A stretch of 64,000 nt of DNA from Ramlibacter tataouinensis (GCF_001580455.1 NZ_CP010951.1:2232001-2296000); one strand, 5' to 3'. Numbered from the stretch's first letter, positions 1 through 7,910 are shown. A program made the numbers and translations. Notes: generated by a model not told the origin, from the sequence alone.

Positions 1-99
1 CACGATGGTCACCCCGGTGGCGAACATGCCGAGGGCGGTGCGGAACTCCAGCGCCGAGAAGCCGGGCGGCGTGGCTTTGATGGGCGGGCTCATGGCCAT
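1..99 (-). CDS. Flavin reductase-domain protein, N-terminal fragment (cut by window edge)
   Basis: Only the first 33 codons lie in the window; the gene continues past the left edge. The fragment contains FRTALGMFATGVTIV, the opening motif of the FMN-binding flavin reductase-like family. Members bind FMN/FAD and either supply reduced flavin to a monooxygenase or act as stand-alone reductases; the substrate cannot be told from 33 residues. Two in-frame ATGs (97-99 and 91-93) are possible. A GAGG overlaps the dadA stop about 7 bases before the first one, so the gene is probably co-transcribed with dadA, 8 bases upstream. Confidence 0.7.
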   Translation of the reverse strand, partial: MAMSPPIKATPPGFSALEFRTALGMFATGVTIV

Positions 100-107
100 G
101 CGGGGCC

Positions 108-1433
108 TCAGGCGGCCTGCGGCGACCACTTGTCGCCGGGCGCGCCGAAGCCGTAGAAATGGAAAGCCATCTGCGGCTGGCGGCCGCTGATGAGTTCGGC
201 GATGGCCTTGCCGGAACCGGCGCCGTGCGTCCAGCCCAGCGTGCCGTGCCCCGCGTTGACCCACAGCCGCGCGACCCGCGTGCGCCCGATGTAGGGGATG
301 TTGGTGGGCGTGGCCGGGCGCAGGCCCGCCCAGTAGCGCGGGTTGCCGCCCTCGCTCTCGCCGCGGGTGTCGCAGACGCCCGGCAACACTTTCTCGACGC
401 GGTCGGCCAGCATGCGGCAGCGCGCCTTCGCCAGCGGCGTGTCCAGCGACAGGTCATAGCCCGACAGCTCGATGGTGCCGGCCACCCGCAATTCGTCGCC
501 CAGCCGGCTGATCGCGCACTTCACCTCGTCGTCGATGGTGCTGACGTAAGGCGCGAGTTCCGGCTTGAGCAGCCGGAACGTCGCGCTGTAGCCCTTGCCC
601 GGATAGATCGGCAGGTCGACGCCCGCGCCGCGCAGCAGCCCGGCGCTGTGGGAGCCGGAAGCCACTACGACCGCCTCGGCCGACAGGCGCTGCACCTCGC
701 CGCTGCGGCGGTCGCGCGTCTCCACCGCGGCCAGCTCGCCGCCGCGCTGGTCCAGGCGCAGCACATCGTGTTCGTAGAGAAACTGCACCCCGCGCGCCGC
801 GCACAGCCGGGCGAGCTGCTCGGTGAACAGGCGCGCGTCGCCGCTCTCGTCGCTGGCGGTGTAGGTGCCGCCGACGATCGCGTGCGCGAAGGGCCGGAAG
901 GCCGGCTCGATGGCGAGCAGCTCCTCGCGCGTCACGACCTTGCGCTCCACGCCGAACTTCTGCATGAGCTGCGCCGCGCGGGCGGCGTCCTCGAACGAGC
1001 GCGGATCGGTGAAGTAGTGCGCGATGCCGCGCTCCAGGCGCTGGTACTCGATGCCGGTCGCGCGCACGATGTCCTTCAGCGCCGCGTGGCTGTAGGCGCC
1101 CAGCGCCACCAGCTGCCGCACGTTGCGCTCGAACGCGGTGTCGTTGCACTGGGCCAGGAACTTCAGGCCCCAGCGCCACTGCCGCCAGTCCAGGCGCGGC
1201 CGGAACAGCAGCGGCGCGTCGCTGCGAAACATCCACTTGAGCAGCTTGGCCGGCGCATGCCGGTTGGCCCAGGGCTCGCAATAGCTCACCGAGATCTGCG
1301 CTGCATTGGCGAAGCTGGTTTCGCGCGCGGCATCGGGCTGGCGGTCCACGACAGTGACGTCATGGCCGCGCTCCTGCAAGTGCCAGGCGCTGCTGATGCC
1401 GATGATGCCGGCGCCGAGGACAAGAACTCTCAT
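108..1433 (-). CDS. dadA: D-amino acid dehydrogenase (FAD-dependent oxidoreductase)
   Basis: A 441-residue protein, close to the ~432 of E. coli DadA. It oxidatively deaminates D-amino acids (classically D-alanine) to 2-oxo acids at the inner membrane, passing electrons to the respiratory chain. The N-terminus MRVLVLGAGIIGISSAW is a Rossmann dinucleotide-binding loop (G7-x-G9-x-x-G12). Near the C-terminus, GRTRVARLWVNAGHGTLGWT matches the conserved FAD-contacting GHGTLGWT block of DadA. The ATG at 1431-1433 puts the Rossmann glycines at the usual place; longer upstream extensions run through low-complexity non-homologous sequence. A flavin reductase-like gene follows immediately downstream. 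No alanine racemase (dadX) is adjacent; alr is far away at 33.7 kb. Confidence 0.9.
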   Translation of the reverse strand: MRVLVLGAGIIGISSAWHLQERGHDVTVVDRQPDAARETSFANAAQISVSYCEPWANRHAPAKLLKWMFRSDAPLLFRPRLDWRQWRWGLKFLAQCNDTAFERNVRQLVALGAYSHAALKDIVRATGIEYQRLERGIAHYFTDPRSFEDAARAAQLMQKFGVERKVVTREELLAIEPAFRPFAHAIVGGTYTASDESGDARLFTEQLARLCAARGVQFLYEHDVLRLDQRGGELAAVETRDRRSGEVQRLSAEAVVVASGSHSAGLLRGAGVDLPIYPGKGYSATFRLLKPELAPYVSTIDDEVKCAISRLGDELRVAGTIELSGYDLSLDTPLAKARCRMLADRVEKVLPGVCDTRGESEGGNPRYWAGLRPATPTNIPYIGRTRVARLWVNAGHGTLGWTHGAGSGKAIAELISGRQPQMAFHFYGFGAPGDKWSPQAA

Positions 1434-1534
1434 GCGACAGGTAGGAACGCCCCAGGCCTCGTGGGCAGGGGCGACATCACACTGTAAGGCAAAACGCGGC
1501 GCCGGCGGCGCGGGCGCGGAGCGCCGCCCGAGGA

Positions 1535-2089
1535 TCAGTCGTTGCGCGCGAGCAGCGTCTCGCGCAGGGCCTGCGCCTTGGCCTCGTCGTACTTGCCTTC
1601 GGCCCGCGCCAGCACCTTGCCCTGGCGATCCAGCACCAGGATCGAGGCGCGCTCGGTGCCGGAGATGCCGGCCGCGCGCGCGAAGGCCTGGCGGTCGGTG
1701 AAGACCGGCACCAGCCGCGAACGCTCGGACTCCGACGGATGGCGTGCGAGCAGTTTGTTCTCGATCGCAGTGCGCGCGCTCTCGCTGCCCGGGTCGTTCA
1801 CCACCGACATCCGGAACCACGGGATGCTGGTGTCCTGATCCAGGCGCAGGCCCTGGATCCAGCTGTCGATCTCGGCGCGCTGGTGGCGCGTGAAGGCGAC
1901 AAGCGCAAGCGTGCGCTCCGCCGGGAGCTGGTGCGGCAGCACCACCTGCTGCTGGTCCAGCCGCTTGGCGAAGAGCGTCGGCAGCCGCCCCATCACGTTG
2001 GTTTCGCTGGGCGCTGCCAGTGCCAGGGCCAGGGCCACACTCACGGCGGCCAGCCATGACAGCGTCGGGGTCCAGATCGTTCTTCTCAT
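1535..2089 (-). CDS. Secreted protein of unknown function, thioredoxin-like fold possible
   Basis: A 184-residue protein. It opens with MRRTIWTPTLSWLAAVSV and a long hydrophobic Ala/Leu stretch, a plausible signal peptide. The rest is soluble: TLALVAFTRHQRAEIDSWI resembles the first strand and helix of a thioredoxin-like fold but lacks a CxxC, and ASILVLDRQGKVLARAEGKY resembles the late strand of such folds. I do not recognise a named family; the thioredoxin-like reading is inference. The ATG at 2087-2089 is chosen because GGAGG (2095-2099) sits 6 bases before it; a GTG 12 bases upstream overlaps that ribosome site and is unlikely. It lies upstream of dadA on the same strand with a 101-base gap. 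Confidence 0.7.
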   Translation of the reverse strand: MRRTIWTPTLSWLAAVSVALALALAAPSETNVMGRLPTLFAKRLDQQQVVLPHQLPAERTLALVAFTRHQRAEIDSWIQGLRLDQDTSIPWFRMSVVNDPGSESARTAIENKLLARHPSESERSRLVPVFTDRQAFARAAGISGTERASILVLDRQGKVLARAEGKYDEAKAQALRETLLARND

Positions 2090-2222
2090 CGTGGCCTCCA
2101 CGCAGTGCAGTGTTCCACACGGGGTTCAGCTGCATCTCATCGCTTGTGTAAAGACCACAAGGCAAGGTGTAGATGAAAGTAACCCGTACCGGGTGTGCTG
2201 CACGCAAGATGCGCGCCTTCGG

Positions 2223-3053
2223 TCAGCGATGAGGCGCGCCCAAGTCCAGTACGAGGTGGGGGCGAAAGCCGTCCTGCTCGCCCTTGGCGGCATACCCCAG
2301 CGTGTTGGCGACCACCCGGCACCCGGCTTCGATGTAGTTCTGCTGGCAGTGCAGATGGCCGTGCAGCCACCATTGCGCCTGGGCCAGGAACGCCGGCAGC
2401 GCATTGCAGAAGCCGGCCGTGCCGGGCGTCAGCCCATAACGGGGATCGGCGCTGCGCAGGCTCGGTGCAAAGTGCGTCACCACCACGGTGCAGCCGTCGA
2501 ACGGTGCCACCAGCGCCTCGCGCAGCCAGTCCTGACACAGCAGGGCCTGTTCGCGCCAACCTTCGGCCAGCCAGGCTTCCCCCCGGCGCGTGGTGCCGGC
2601 CTTGCGCAGGTAGTAGTTGGCGGCCCGGAAGGCTTTCTCGCGCTTTCGCAGCAACTGCGCCGGGCTCTGGGCCGCCCGGTCCTCGGCCGTCGCCAGCGCA
2701 TCGAAGTCGGTCCATAGCGTGGTGCCGATGAAGCGCACGCCGTCGAGCATCAGCGTCTCGCGCTCCAGCCAGATCATCCCCAGGCGCTCGCAGGTTTCGC
2801 GCAAGCGCGCATGCGCTTCGTCGAAATCGAAGCAGTCGTACTCGTGGTTGCCCGGCACGAACAGTACCGGCGTGGGCCAGCCGTGGCGCGGGGAAAAGCG
2901 CGCCAGGCCAAAGTCGTCGCCGCTCAGCCGGCTGCCGCCCTGGTAGGAGCCGATGTCCCCGGCCAGCACCAGCAGCTCGGCGCCGGGCGCCGGCGTAGGC
3001 CGCACGTCCGGCTGGACTTCGAGGTGCAGGTCGGACAGCAGCTGGATCTTCAC
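2223..3053 (-). CDS. Calcineurin-like metallophosphoesterase
   Basis: A 276-residue phosphoesterase with all family metal motifs in order: D-L-H at the N-terminus (VKIQLLSDLHLE), LAGDIGSY, PGNHEYD, THFAPS and HGHLH. It should use two metal ions to hydrolyse a phosphoester; the substrate is unknown. No signal peptide is visible, so it is probably cytoplasmic. I choose a GTG start at 3051-3053 because the conserved first strand begins there and an AGGCG lies just upstream; an ATG at 3161 would add 36 residues of non-conserved sequence. The gene stands alone, with neighbours unrelated in function. Confidence 0.85.
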   Translation of the reverse strand: MKIQLLSDLHLEVQPDVRPTPAPGAELLVLAGDIGSYQGGSRLSGDDFGLARFSPRHGWPTPVLFVPGNHEYDCFDFDEAHARLRETCERLGMIWLERETLMLDGVRFIGTTLWTDFDALATAEDRAAQSPAQLLRKREKAFRAANYYLRKAGTTRRGEAWLAEGWREQALLCQDWLREALVAPFDGCTVVVTHFAPSLRSADPRYGLTPGTAGFCNALPAFLAQAQWWLHGHLHCQQNYIEAGCRVVANTLGYAAKGEQDGFRPHLVLDLGAPHR

Positions 3054-3164
3054 GGCGCCTATTGTGCGAGGCGCCGCGGCAGAGCTCGCGGGGTGCCGAT
3101 GTGGGCTGCGCAAGCCCTCATGCCGCAACGGCATCGGGCCGAGCCCGGTCGTGGCTTGCATTCC

Positions 3165-3178
3165 TAGGGAAAACCCTT
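3165..3178. promoter_or_regulatory. Palindrome TAGGG-AAAA-CCCTT upstream of a small gene
   Basis: A short inverted repeat, one mismatch short of perfect, about 50 bases before the start at 3227. A similar TAGGA-GTAA-TCCTA palindrome lies at 51270-51283 upstream of another small orphan gene. It could be a regulator site; no factor can be named from the sequence. Confidence 0.35.
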
Positions 3179-3226
3179 ATGCTTAAGTCATCCTGGACTA
3201 GCGCCAGACTTCCCCGAGAAAAACCT

Positions 3227-3403
3227 ATGTACGCCCTGTTTGCCCAGATCTTCCGGCTGATGGCTCCCACGCGGGGTCGCCTCGGCCATGCCGCGATTCC
3301 CCGACTGCTGCTGGAGCGGGCCGAAGCCCGGGCCGGCAACAACCCGCGCCAGGCGGCCGAGCTGCGGGGGGCCGCGCTGGCCTACCTGCGCGTCGTGCGC
3401 TGA
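3227..3403 (+). CDS. Small conserved-looking protein of unknown function (58 aa)
   Basis: A 58-residue protein beginning MYALFAQIFRLMAPTRGRLG and ending in an arginine- and alanine-rich helix (RGAALAYLRVV). The N-terminal 13 residues are hydrophobic and amphipathic, the rest basic. I do not recognise the family. Support for a real gene: its codon choice matches its neighbours, it begins downstream of a distinct AT-richer stretch (3155-3226) with the palindrome at 3165, and it ends 6 bases before the convergent LysR gene. The ribosome site (GAGAAA) is weak. Confidence 0.5.
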   Translation: MYALFAQIFRLMAPTRGRLGHAAIPRLLLERAEARAGNNPRQAAELRGAALAYLRVVR

Positions 3404-3409
3404 CGCGTT

Positions 3410-4372
3410 TCAGGCGAAAGCCTTCCTGGAGGCGGCGGCCACGGCCAGCCGCAGCCAGGCGTGGTCGCTGCGCTGGCCCTGCCGCCGGTGCCACAGCGAA
3501 TCCACGTGCACCGGCGGGACCTCGAACGGCAGTTCGCGCAGCATCAGCTGGTCGGCGATGCCAGTGACGTTGATGAAGTGGCTGGGCAGGACCGTCAGCA
3601 GGTCCGAGTTGGCGACCACCCGTCCCGCCGTGAAGAACTGATTCACCGTCAGCACCACGCGCCGCTTCTTGCCGAGCGAGGCCAGCGCCTCGTCCACCAG
3701 GCCGAATGGCCGCCCCGAGAAGCTCACCAGCAGGTGATGCGCCTTGCAGTAGCGCTCCACCGTGAGCGGCCCCCGGGCCAGCGGGTGGCCCTTGCGCATC
3801 ACGCAGACATAACGGCCGTCGTACAGCCGCTCGTGAGCGAAGGGCGCCAGCCCGGCCTGCTGCTCCTGGGCGGTGAGGTCGGCCAGCACCGCAGGAAAAA
3901 ACCCCGCCGCCAGATCCACCTGGCCCTCGTCGAGCAGGCGCCGCGGATCGCGGGTGGTGAGCGGCAACACGCGCACCGATACGCCGGGTGCGTCGCGCTC
4001 GATGATCTCGACCAGGCCCGGCATCAGCTCCGCGGCGGTCGCATCCGCCATCGCCAACACGAAGCTGGTGACGGCCTGCGAGGCCACGAACTGACCCGGC
4101 GTGAGCGAGGTCTCCAGCTGACGCAGCGCATCGGCGACCGCCGGCCACAGCGCCAGCGCGCGCGGGGTCGGCTCCACGCCGTAGCCGCTACGCACCACCA
4201 GCTTGTCGCCCAGGGTCTCGCGCAGGCGGTTGAGCGCGTTGCTGACCGCCGGCTGGGTCATGGCCAGGTTGCGCGCCGCCCGCGTCAGGTTGCGCTCGGC
4301 CATCACCTGGTCGAACACGCGCAGGAGGTTCAGGTCGAGGGTGCGGAAGTTGAGCACTTTCATCATTGCCAT
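3410..4372 (-). CDS. LysR-family transcriptional regulator
   Basis: A 320-residue LTTR. The winged helix-turn-helix spans about residues 12-70 (LRVFDQVMAERNLTRAARNL, then TQPAVSNALNRLR). The remainder is a periplasmic-binding-like effector domain. The block FSGRPFGLVDEALASLGKKR and the overall layout recall the NodD/NahR/LinR branch, which often responds to aromatic compounds; that assignment is inference. It is divergent from the membrane-protein gene at 4476, and a CCAAT-CTAA-ATTGG palindrome (4388-4401) in the shared promoter is a candidate binding site. The start may be any of ATG 4370-4372, 4364-4366 or 4361-4363; none has a strong ribosome site. Confidence 0.9.
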   Translation of the reverse strand: MAMMKVLNFRTLDLNLLRVFDQVMAERNLTRAARNLAMTQPAVSNALNRLRETLGDKLVVRSGYGVEPTPRALALWPAVADALRQLETSLTPGQFVASQAVTSFVLAMADATAAELMPGLVEIIERDAPGVSVRVLPLTTRDPRRLLDEGQVDLAAGFFPAVLADLTAQEQQAGLAPFAHERLYDGRYVCVMRKGHPLARGPLTVERYCKAHHLLVSFSGRPFGLVDEALASLGKKRRVVLTVNQFFTAGRVVANSDLLTVLPSHFINVTGIADQLMLRELPFEVPPVHVDSLWHRRQGQRSDHAWLRLAVAAASRKAFA

Positions 4373-4387
4373 GAATGATATGCATCA

Positions 4388-4401
4388 CCAATCTAAATTG
4401 G
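4388..4401. promoter_or_regulatory. Candidate LysR operator palindrome
   Basis: CCAAT-CTAA-ATTGG, a perfect 5-base-arm inverted repeat in the 103-base divergent promoter between the LysR gene and the gene at 4476. Its length and dyad symmetry fit an LTTR recognition site. The surrounding 4370-4440 is clearly AT-richer than the coding sequence, as expected of a promoter. Confidence 0.5.
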
Positions 4402-4475
4402 AAATATATCAGTGCAAACCCTAGTATTTGGACAAGCGGCGAGGCATCTTGCCCCGCGATACCAAGGAGAAAACC

Positions 4476-4916
4476 ATGACCAGCTTTGCCCATGTCGACT
4501 ATCCCGCCCAGCATCCGGGCGTCGAGCGTGCCGAACGTGTCGTGGGCAGCGTCAAGCAGCTCGCGCGCGGCTTCGACGGCGCACGCACCGCCGCCACCCT
4601 GCTGCTGTCGGCCATCGTGGCGGCGCTGCTGGTGGTCGCGAACCAGGTCGTGGACACCTGGACCGAGGGCCATCTGCTGGTGGCCTGGATCGCCATGTGG
4701 ACGGTGGCCTTTGCCGCGCTGGCCCTGCTGGCCGCGCCGGCACGCCATGCGGCCGCCCTGGCGCGCGGCGCGGTGAAGGCGTGGAATGCGGCACGCCGCC
4801 AGGCCGCCGCGGACGCGCAGTACTGGCAAGCCGCGCTGGCCGATGCCCGCATCATGGCTGACATCAGCCGCGCGATGAGCGCCGCCGCGGTGCGCGACAT
4901 CCGCGCCTACTACTGA
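4476..4916 (+). CDS. Small inner-membrane protein of unknown function
   Basis: A 146-residue protein with two adjacent hydrophobic segments (about residues 35-55, TLLLSAIVAALLVVANQVV, and 63-85, AWIAMWTVAFAALALLAAP) followed by an alanine-rich amphipathic C-terminal region ending DIRAYY. Probably a two-span inner-membrane protein; the family is not recognised. The ATG at 4476-4478 is preceded by AGGAGA (4465-4470) at ideal distance. It is divergent from the LysR gene, which may control it, and a 52-codon gene follows 9 bases later. Confidence 0.7.
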   Translation: MTSFAHVDYPAQHPGVERAERVVGSVKQLARGFDGARTAATLLLSAIVAALLVVANQVVDTWTEGHLLVAWIAMWTVAFAALALLAAPARHAAALARGAVKAWNAARRQAAADAQYWQAALADARIMADISRAMSAAAVRDIRAYY

Positions 4917-4925
4917 GAGCATGCA

Positions 4926-5084
4926 ATGGCCGCCCTCTTGCTGATGCGACTGGCGGGCGGCGCCGTCCGCCTGCTGCCGGGCCCCTTGCACCGGGCGCTT
5001 GACGCCTGGTCCCTGCGCGTGGCGCGCAGGCGCCGGGAGCGAAGGTTCCAGGCCAGCGCGCGCAGCGCCGCCCACGCCAAGTAG
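4926..5084 (+). CDS. Possible very small basic protein (52 aa)
   Basis: An open frame of 52 codons starting MAALLLMRLAGGAVRLLPG and becoming very basic (RVARRRRERRFQASARS). It starts 9 bases after the stop of the preceding membrane-protein gene and ends just before a strong terminator at 5104-5140, so it would be the last gene of that transcript. Only a weak GAGAG precedes the start. Position and composition favour a real gene; the family is unknown. Confidence 0.4.
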   Translation: MAALLLMRLAGGAVRLLPGPLHRALDAWSLRVARRRRERRFQASARSAAHAK

Positions 5085-5103
5085 ACAGCGACCCCGCCTG
5101 AAC

Positions 5104-5140
5104 AAAAAGGCCGTTCCTCTTGCCGAGGAACGGCTTTTTC
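5104..5140. terminator. Bidirectional intrinsic terminator
   Basis: A perfect 10-bp stem (GCCGTTCCTC 5110-5119 with GAGGAACGGC 5125-5134) and a 5-base loop, with an A-run before and a T-run after. It can stop transcription from both sides: the small membrane-protein operon on the plus strand and arsC on the minus strand. Confidence 0.9.
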
Positions 5141-5159
5141 ATTGGCCGTGGCGTCAGCG

Positions 5160-5585
5160 TCAGCGCTGGCGCCGCAACCCGCTGTCCTGGACCAGTTCGC
5201 CGTCCTCTTTTTTGAAGGGTGCCAGCTTCGGGACGGGCAGCAGCTCCAGCACGGCCTCGGAGGGCCGGCACAGCCGGGTGCCCAGCGGCGTGCGGACGAT
5301 GGGGCGGTTCATCAGGATCGGGTGCTGCTGGATGAAGTCCAGCAATTGCTCGTCGGTCCATTTGGGATCCGACAGGCCCAGCTCGCCGTACGGCGTGCCC
5401 TTCTCGCGCAGCAGTTCGCGCGCACCGATCCCCATCTCGCTCAGCAGCGCCCGCAGCTCATCGCGGGACGGCGGGGTCTTCAGGTACTCCACCACCCGGG
5501 GTTCGATCCCGGCGTGCCGGATGAGGGCCAGCGTGTTGCGACTGGTGCCGCAGCTCGGGTTGTGAAAGATGGTGACGTCTGGCAT
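5160..5585 (-). CDS. arsC: Arsenate reductase, glutaredoxin type
   Basis: A 141-residue ArsC of the E. coli plasmid R773 type. The N-terminal signature IFHNPSCGTSRNTLALI places the catalytic cysteine at residue 12, and PIVRTPLGTRLCRPSEAV carries the conserved RP...R region that binds arsenate. It reduces As(V) to As(III) with glutaredoxin/glutathione in the cytoplasm. No arsB, arsR or arsH lies beside it, so this is an isolated copy rather than an ars operon. It is 26 bases downstream of sugE on the same strand and could be read from the same guanidine-controlled transcript. ATG at 5583-5585. Confidence 0.9.
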   Translation of the reverse strand: MPDVTIFHNPSCGTSRNTLALIRHAGIEPRVVEYLKTPPSRDELRALLSEMGIGARELLREKGTPYGELGLSDPKWTDEQLLDFIQQHPILMNRPIVRTPLGTRLCRPSEAVLELLPVPKLAPFKKEDGELVQDSGLRRQR

Positions 5586-5611
5586 TGTCTTGAGCTCGCA
5601 AAAGGCGCAGC

Positions 5612-5926
5612 CTAGGCGGTGAGCTTCAGGCCCACGATGCCGGCCACGATCAGGGCCACACAGCCGAGCCGGGCCAGGGTGGCCGGCTCGTTGAACAGCA
5701 TAACCCCCAGAAGCACGGTCCCGGCCGCGCCGATCCCGGTCCACACGGCGTAGGCGGTACCCACCGGCAGGGTGCGCATCGTCCAGCCCAAAAGCACCAC
5801 GCTGACCACCATGGCGGCCAGCGTGGCGGCGCTGGGCCAGAAGCGGGAAAAGCCGTCGGTGTATTTCAGCCCGATCGCCCAGGCCACTTCAAAGAGACCG
5901 GCGACCACCAGAACAATCCAGGCCAT
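5612..5926 (-). CDS. sugE: Small multidrug resistance protein, guanidinium exporter (SugE/Gdx)
   Basis: A 104-residue four-helix SMR transporter beginning MAWIVLVVAGLFEVAWAIGL, with the family glutamate (E13) in the first helix. The SugE/Gdx branch exports guanidinium in exchange for protons as an antiparallel dimer. LKYTDGFSRFWPS and WTGIGAAGTVLLG fit this branch. The best evidence for the Gdx role is the guanidine-II riboswitch directly upstream (5962-6010). The start ATG 5924-5926 is preceded by GGGAG. arsC follows after 26 bases. Confidence 0.9.
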   Translation of the reverse strand: MAWIVLVVAGLFEVAWAIGLKYTDGFSRFWPSAATLAAMVVSVVLLGWTMRTLPVGTAYAVWTGIGAAGTVLLGVMLFNEPATLARLGCVALIVAGIVGLKLTA

Positions 5927-5961
5927 ATCGAACTCCCGGGGCGAGCGAGCGCCCACTCAGC

Positions 5962-6010
5962 CGGGGTCGTCCCCGCAAGAAAAAAGCCGGGCAAGGTCGT
6001 CCTTACCCGG
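5962..6010 (-). promoter_or_regulatory. Guanidine-II (mini-ykkC) riboswitch
   Basis: Read on the minus strand, two hairpins each close on an ACGA tetraloop, the hallmark of guanidine-II riboswitches (ACGR loops). The first has a 10-bp stem, CCGGGTAAGG-ACGA-CCTTGCCCGG (6010-5987). The second is CGGGG-ACGA-CCCCG (5975-5962). They are separated by 11 bases and the second ends about 36 bases before the sugE start. In this class each loop binds guanidinium, the hairpins dimerise, and the downstream ribosome site is freed. The linker contains a run of six T right after hairpin 1, so that hairpin also looks like the intrinsic terminator of pckG. Confidence 0.9.
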
Positions 6011-6053
6011 CGGTGCTGGACTCTGGGGTCCAGCCGATCAGTGCGGAAAGTCG

Positions 6054-7910
6054 TCAGGCGGCGAGACGGCGCTCGATCTCGGCCTTGGTGTCCTTCAGCT
6101 CCTGCGGCAGGCGGTGCTGCAGCTGCTGGAACAGCTCGTGATGTAACTGCAGCTCTTTCTCCCAGGCGGGCAGGTCGATGCCGATCACCTGCTGGAACTG
6201 CTCCTTGCTGAAGGGCAGGCCTTCCCAGTTCAGTTCCTCGTAGCTCGGGCTGATGCCGAAGGGGTGTTGGTTGCCTCGGGCCTGGCCTTCGACGCGGTCG
6301 ATCATCCACTTCAGCACGCGCATGTTCTCGCCGTAGCCCGGCCAGACGAACTTGCCGTCCTCGCCCTTGCGGAACCAGTTGGTGGTGAAGATCCGGGGCA
6401 GCTTGGCGCCGGTGGCCTCCAGCTTGCGGCCCAGGTTGAGCCAGTGCTGGAAGTAGTCGCTCATGTTGTAGCCGGCGAAGGGCAGCATGGCGAACGGATC
6501 GCGGCGCACAACGCCCTGCTGGCCGATGATGGCGGCGGTGGTTTCCGAGCCCATGGTGGCGGCCATGTACACGCCTTCCACCCAGTCGTTGGCCTCGGTC
6601 ACCAGCGGCACCGTGGTGGAGCGGCGGCCGCCGAAGATGAAGGCGTCGATCGGCACGCCGGCCGGATCGTCCCAGGCCGGGTCCAGCGCCGGGTTGTTGG
6701 TGGCAGCCACGGTGAAGCGGGCGTTCGGGTGCGCGGCCTTGGCGCCGGTCTCCTTGGCCAGTTGCGGCGTCCAGTCCTTGCCCTGCCAGTCGATGGCGTG
6801 GGCCGGGGCCTCACCGTCCATGCCTTCCCACCAGACGTCGCCGTCGTCGGTCAGCGCGACGTTGGTGTAGATCACGTCCCGCTTCAGCGAATCCATGCAG
6901 TTGGGATTCGTCTTGAAGTTGGTGCCGGGCGCCACGCCGAAATAGCCGGCTTCGGGGTTGATCGCGTACAGGCGGCCGTCGGTGCCGGGCTTGATCCAGG
7001 CGATGTCGTCGCCGATGGTCGTGACCTTCCAGCCCTCGAAGCCCTTGGGCGGGATCAGCATCGCGAAGTTGGTCTTGCCGCAGGCCGACGGGAAGGCGGC
7101 GGCGACGTGGTACTTGCGGCCCTTCGGGTTGGTCACGCCCAGGATGAGCATGTGCTCGGCCAGCCAGCCTTCGTCGCGGCCCATGGTCGAGGCGATGCGC
7201 AGCGCGAAGCACTTCTTGCCCAGCAGCGCATTGCCGCCGTAGCCCGAGCCGTACGACCAGATCTCGCGGGTTTCCGGGTAGTGGACGATGTACTTGGTCT
7301 TGTTGCAGGGCCAGGCGGTCTGGTCCTTCTCGCCCGGCTGCAGCGGCGCGCCCACGGTGTGGACGCAGGGCACGAACTCGCCGTTGACGCCGAGCACGTC
7401 GTACACCGCGCGGCCCATGCGGGTCATGATCTTCATGTTGACCGCGACGTAGGGGCTGTCGGACAGCTCGATGCCGATGTGGGCGATCGGCGAGCCCAGC
7501 GGGCCCATGGAGAAGGGCACCACGTACATGGTGCGGCCGCGCATGCAGCCATCGAACAGCGGCTGCAGCGTGGCGCGCATCTCGGCCGGAGCGACCCAGT
7601 TGTTGGTCGGGCCGGCGTCTTCCTTCTTGGCCGAGCAGATGAAGGTGCGGTCTTCGACCCGCGCCACGTCGCTCGGGTCGGACCAGGCCAGGTAGGAGTT
7701 CGGCCGCTTGGCCGCGTTGAGCTTCTTGAAGGTGCCGGCGTCCACCAGCTGCTGGCAGAGCGCGTCGTACTCTTCCTGGCTGCCGTCGCACCAATGGATG
7801 CGTTCGGGCTTGCACAGTGCCGCCATGTCGGCGACCCACGCGATCAGCTTCGCGTTCTTCACAAAGGCCGGGGTCTGCAAGTTCAAGCCTTGCATCACGG
7901 GAGAGTTCAT
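6054..7910 (-). CDS. pckG: Phosphoenolpyruvate carboxykinase (GTP)
   Basis: A 618-residue GTP-dependent PEPCK, converting oxaloacetate and GTP to PEP, CO2 and GDP in the cytoplasm for gluconeogenesis. Visible family motifs: the kinase P-loop FPSACGKTN (about residues 270-280) with the GTP-type reactive cysteine, the metal and substrate region TIGDDIAWIKPG, and AFIFGGRRSTTVPLV. The length matches the family. The start MNSPVMQGLNLQTP is followed by FVKNAKLIAWVADM as in homologues. It is upstream of sugE on the same strand and appears to end at the T-tract hairpin shared with the riboswitch. The 366 bases upstream hold its promoter. Confidence 0.97.
   Translation of the reverse strand: MNSPVMQGLNLQTPAFVKNAKLIAWVADMAALCKPERIHWCDGSQEEYDALCQQLVDAGTFKKLNAAKRPNSYLAWSDPSDVARVEDRTFICSAKKEDAGPTNNWVAPAEMRATLQPLFDGCMRGRTMYVVPFSMGPLGSPIAHIGIELSDSPYVAVNMKIMTRMGRAVYDVLGVNGEFVPCVHTVGAPLQPGEKDQTAWPCNKTKYIVHYPETREIWSYGSGYGGNALLGKKCFALRIASTMGRDEGWLAEHMLILGVTNPKGRKYHVAAAFPSACGKTNFAMLIPPKGFEGWKVTTIGDDIAWIKPGTDGRLYAINPEAGYFGVAPGTNFKTNPNCMDSLKRDVIYTNVALTDDGDVWWEGMDGEAPAHAIDWQGKDWTPQLAKETGAKAAHPNARFTVAATNNPALDPAWDDPAGVPIDAFIFGGRRSTTVPLVTEANDWVEGVYMAATMGSETTAAIIGQQGVVRRDPFAMLPFAGYNMSDYFQHWLNLGRKLEATGAKLPRIFTTNWFRKGEDGKFVWPGYGENMRVLKWMIDRVEGQARGNQHPFGISPSYEELNWEGLPFSKEQFQQVIGIDLPAWEKELQLHHELFQQLQHRLPQELKDTKAEIERRLAA

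Noticed and set aside
1434..2207. Extension of dadA to an upstream start at 2207
   Set aside because: The extra 258 residues are low-complexity and overlap a secreted-protein gene in another frame; the Rossmann motif starts at 1433.
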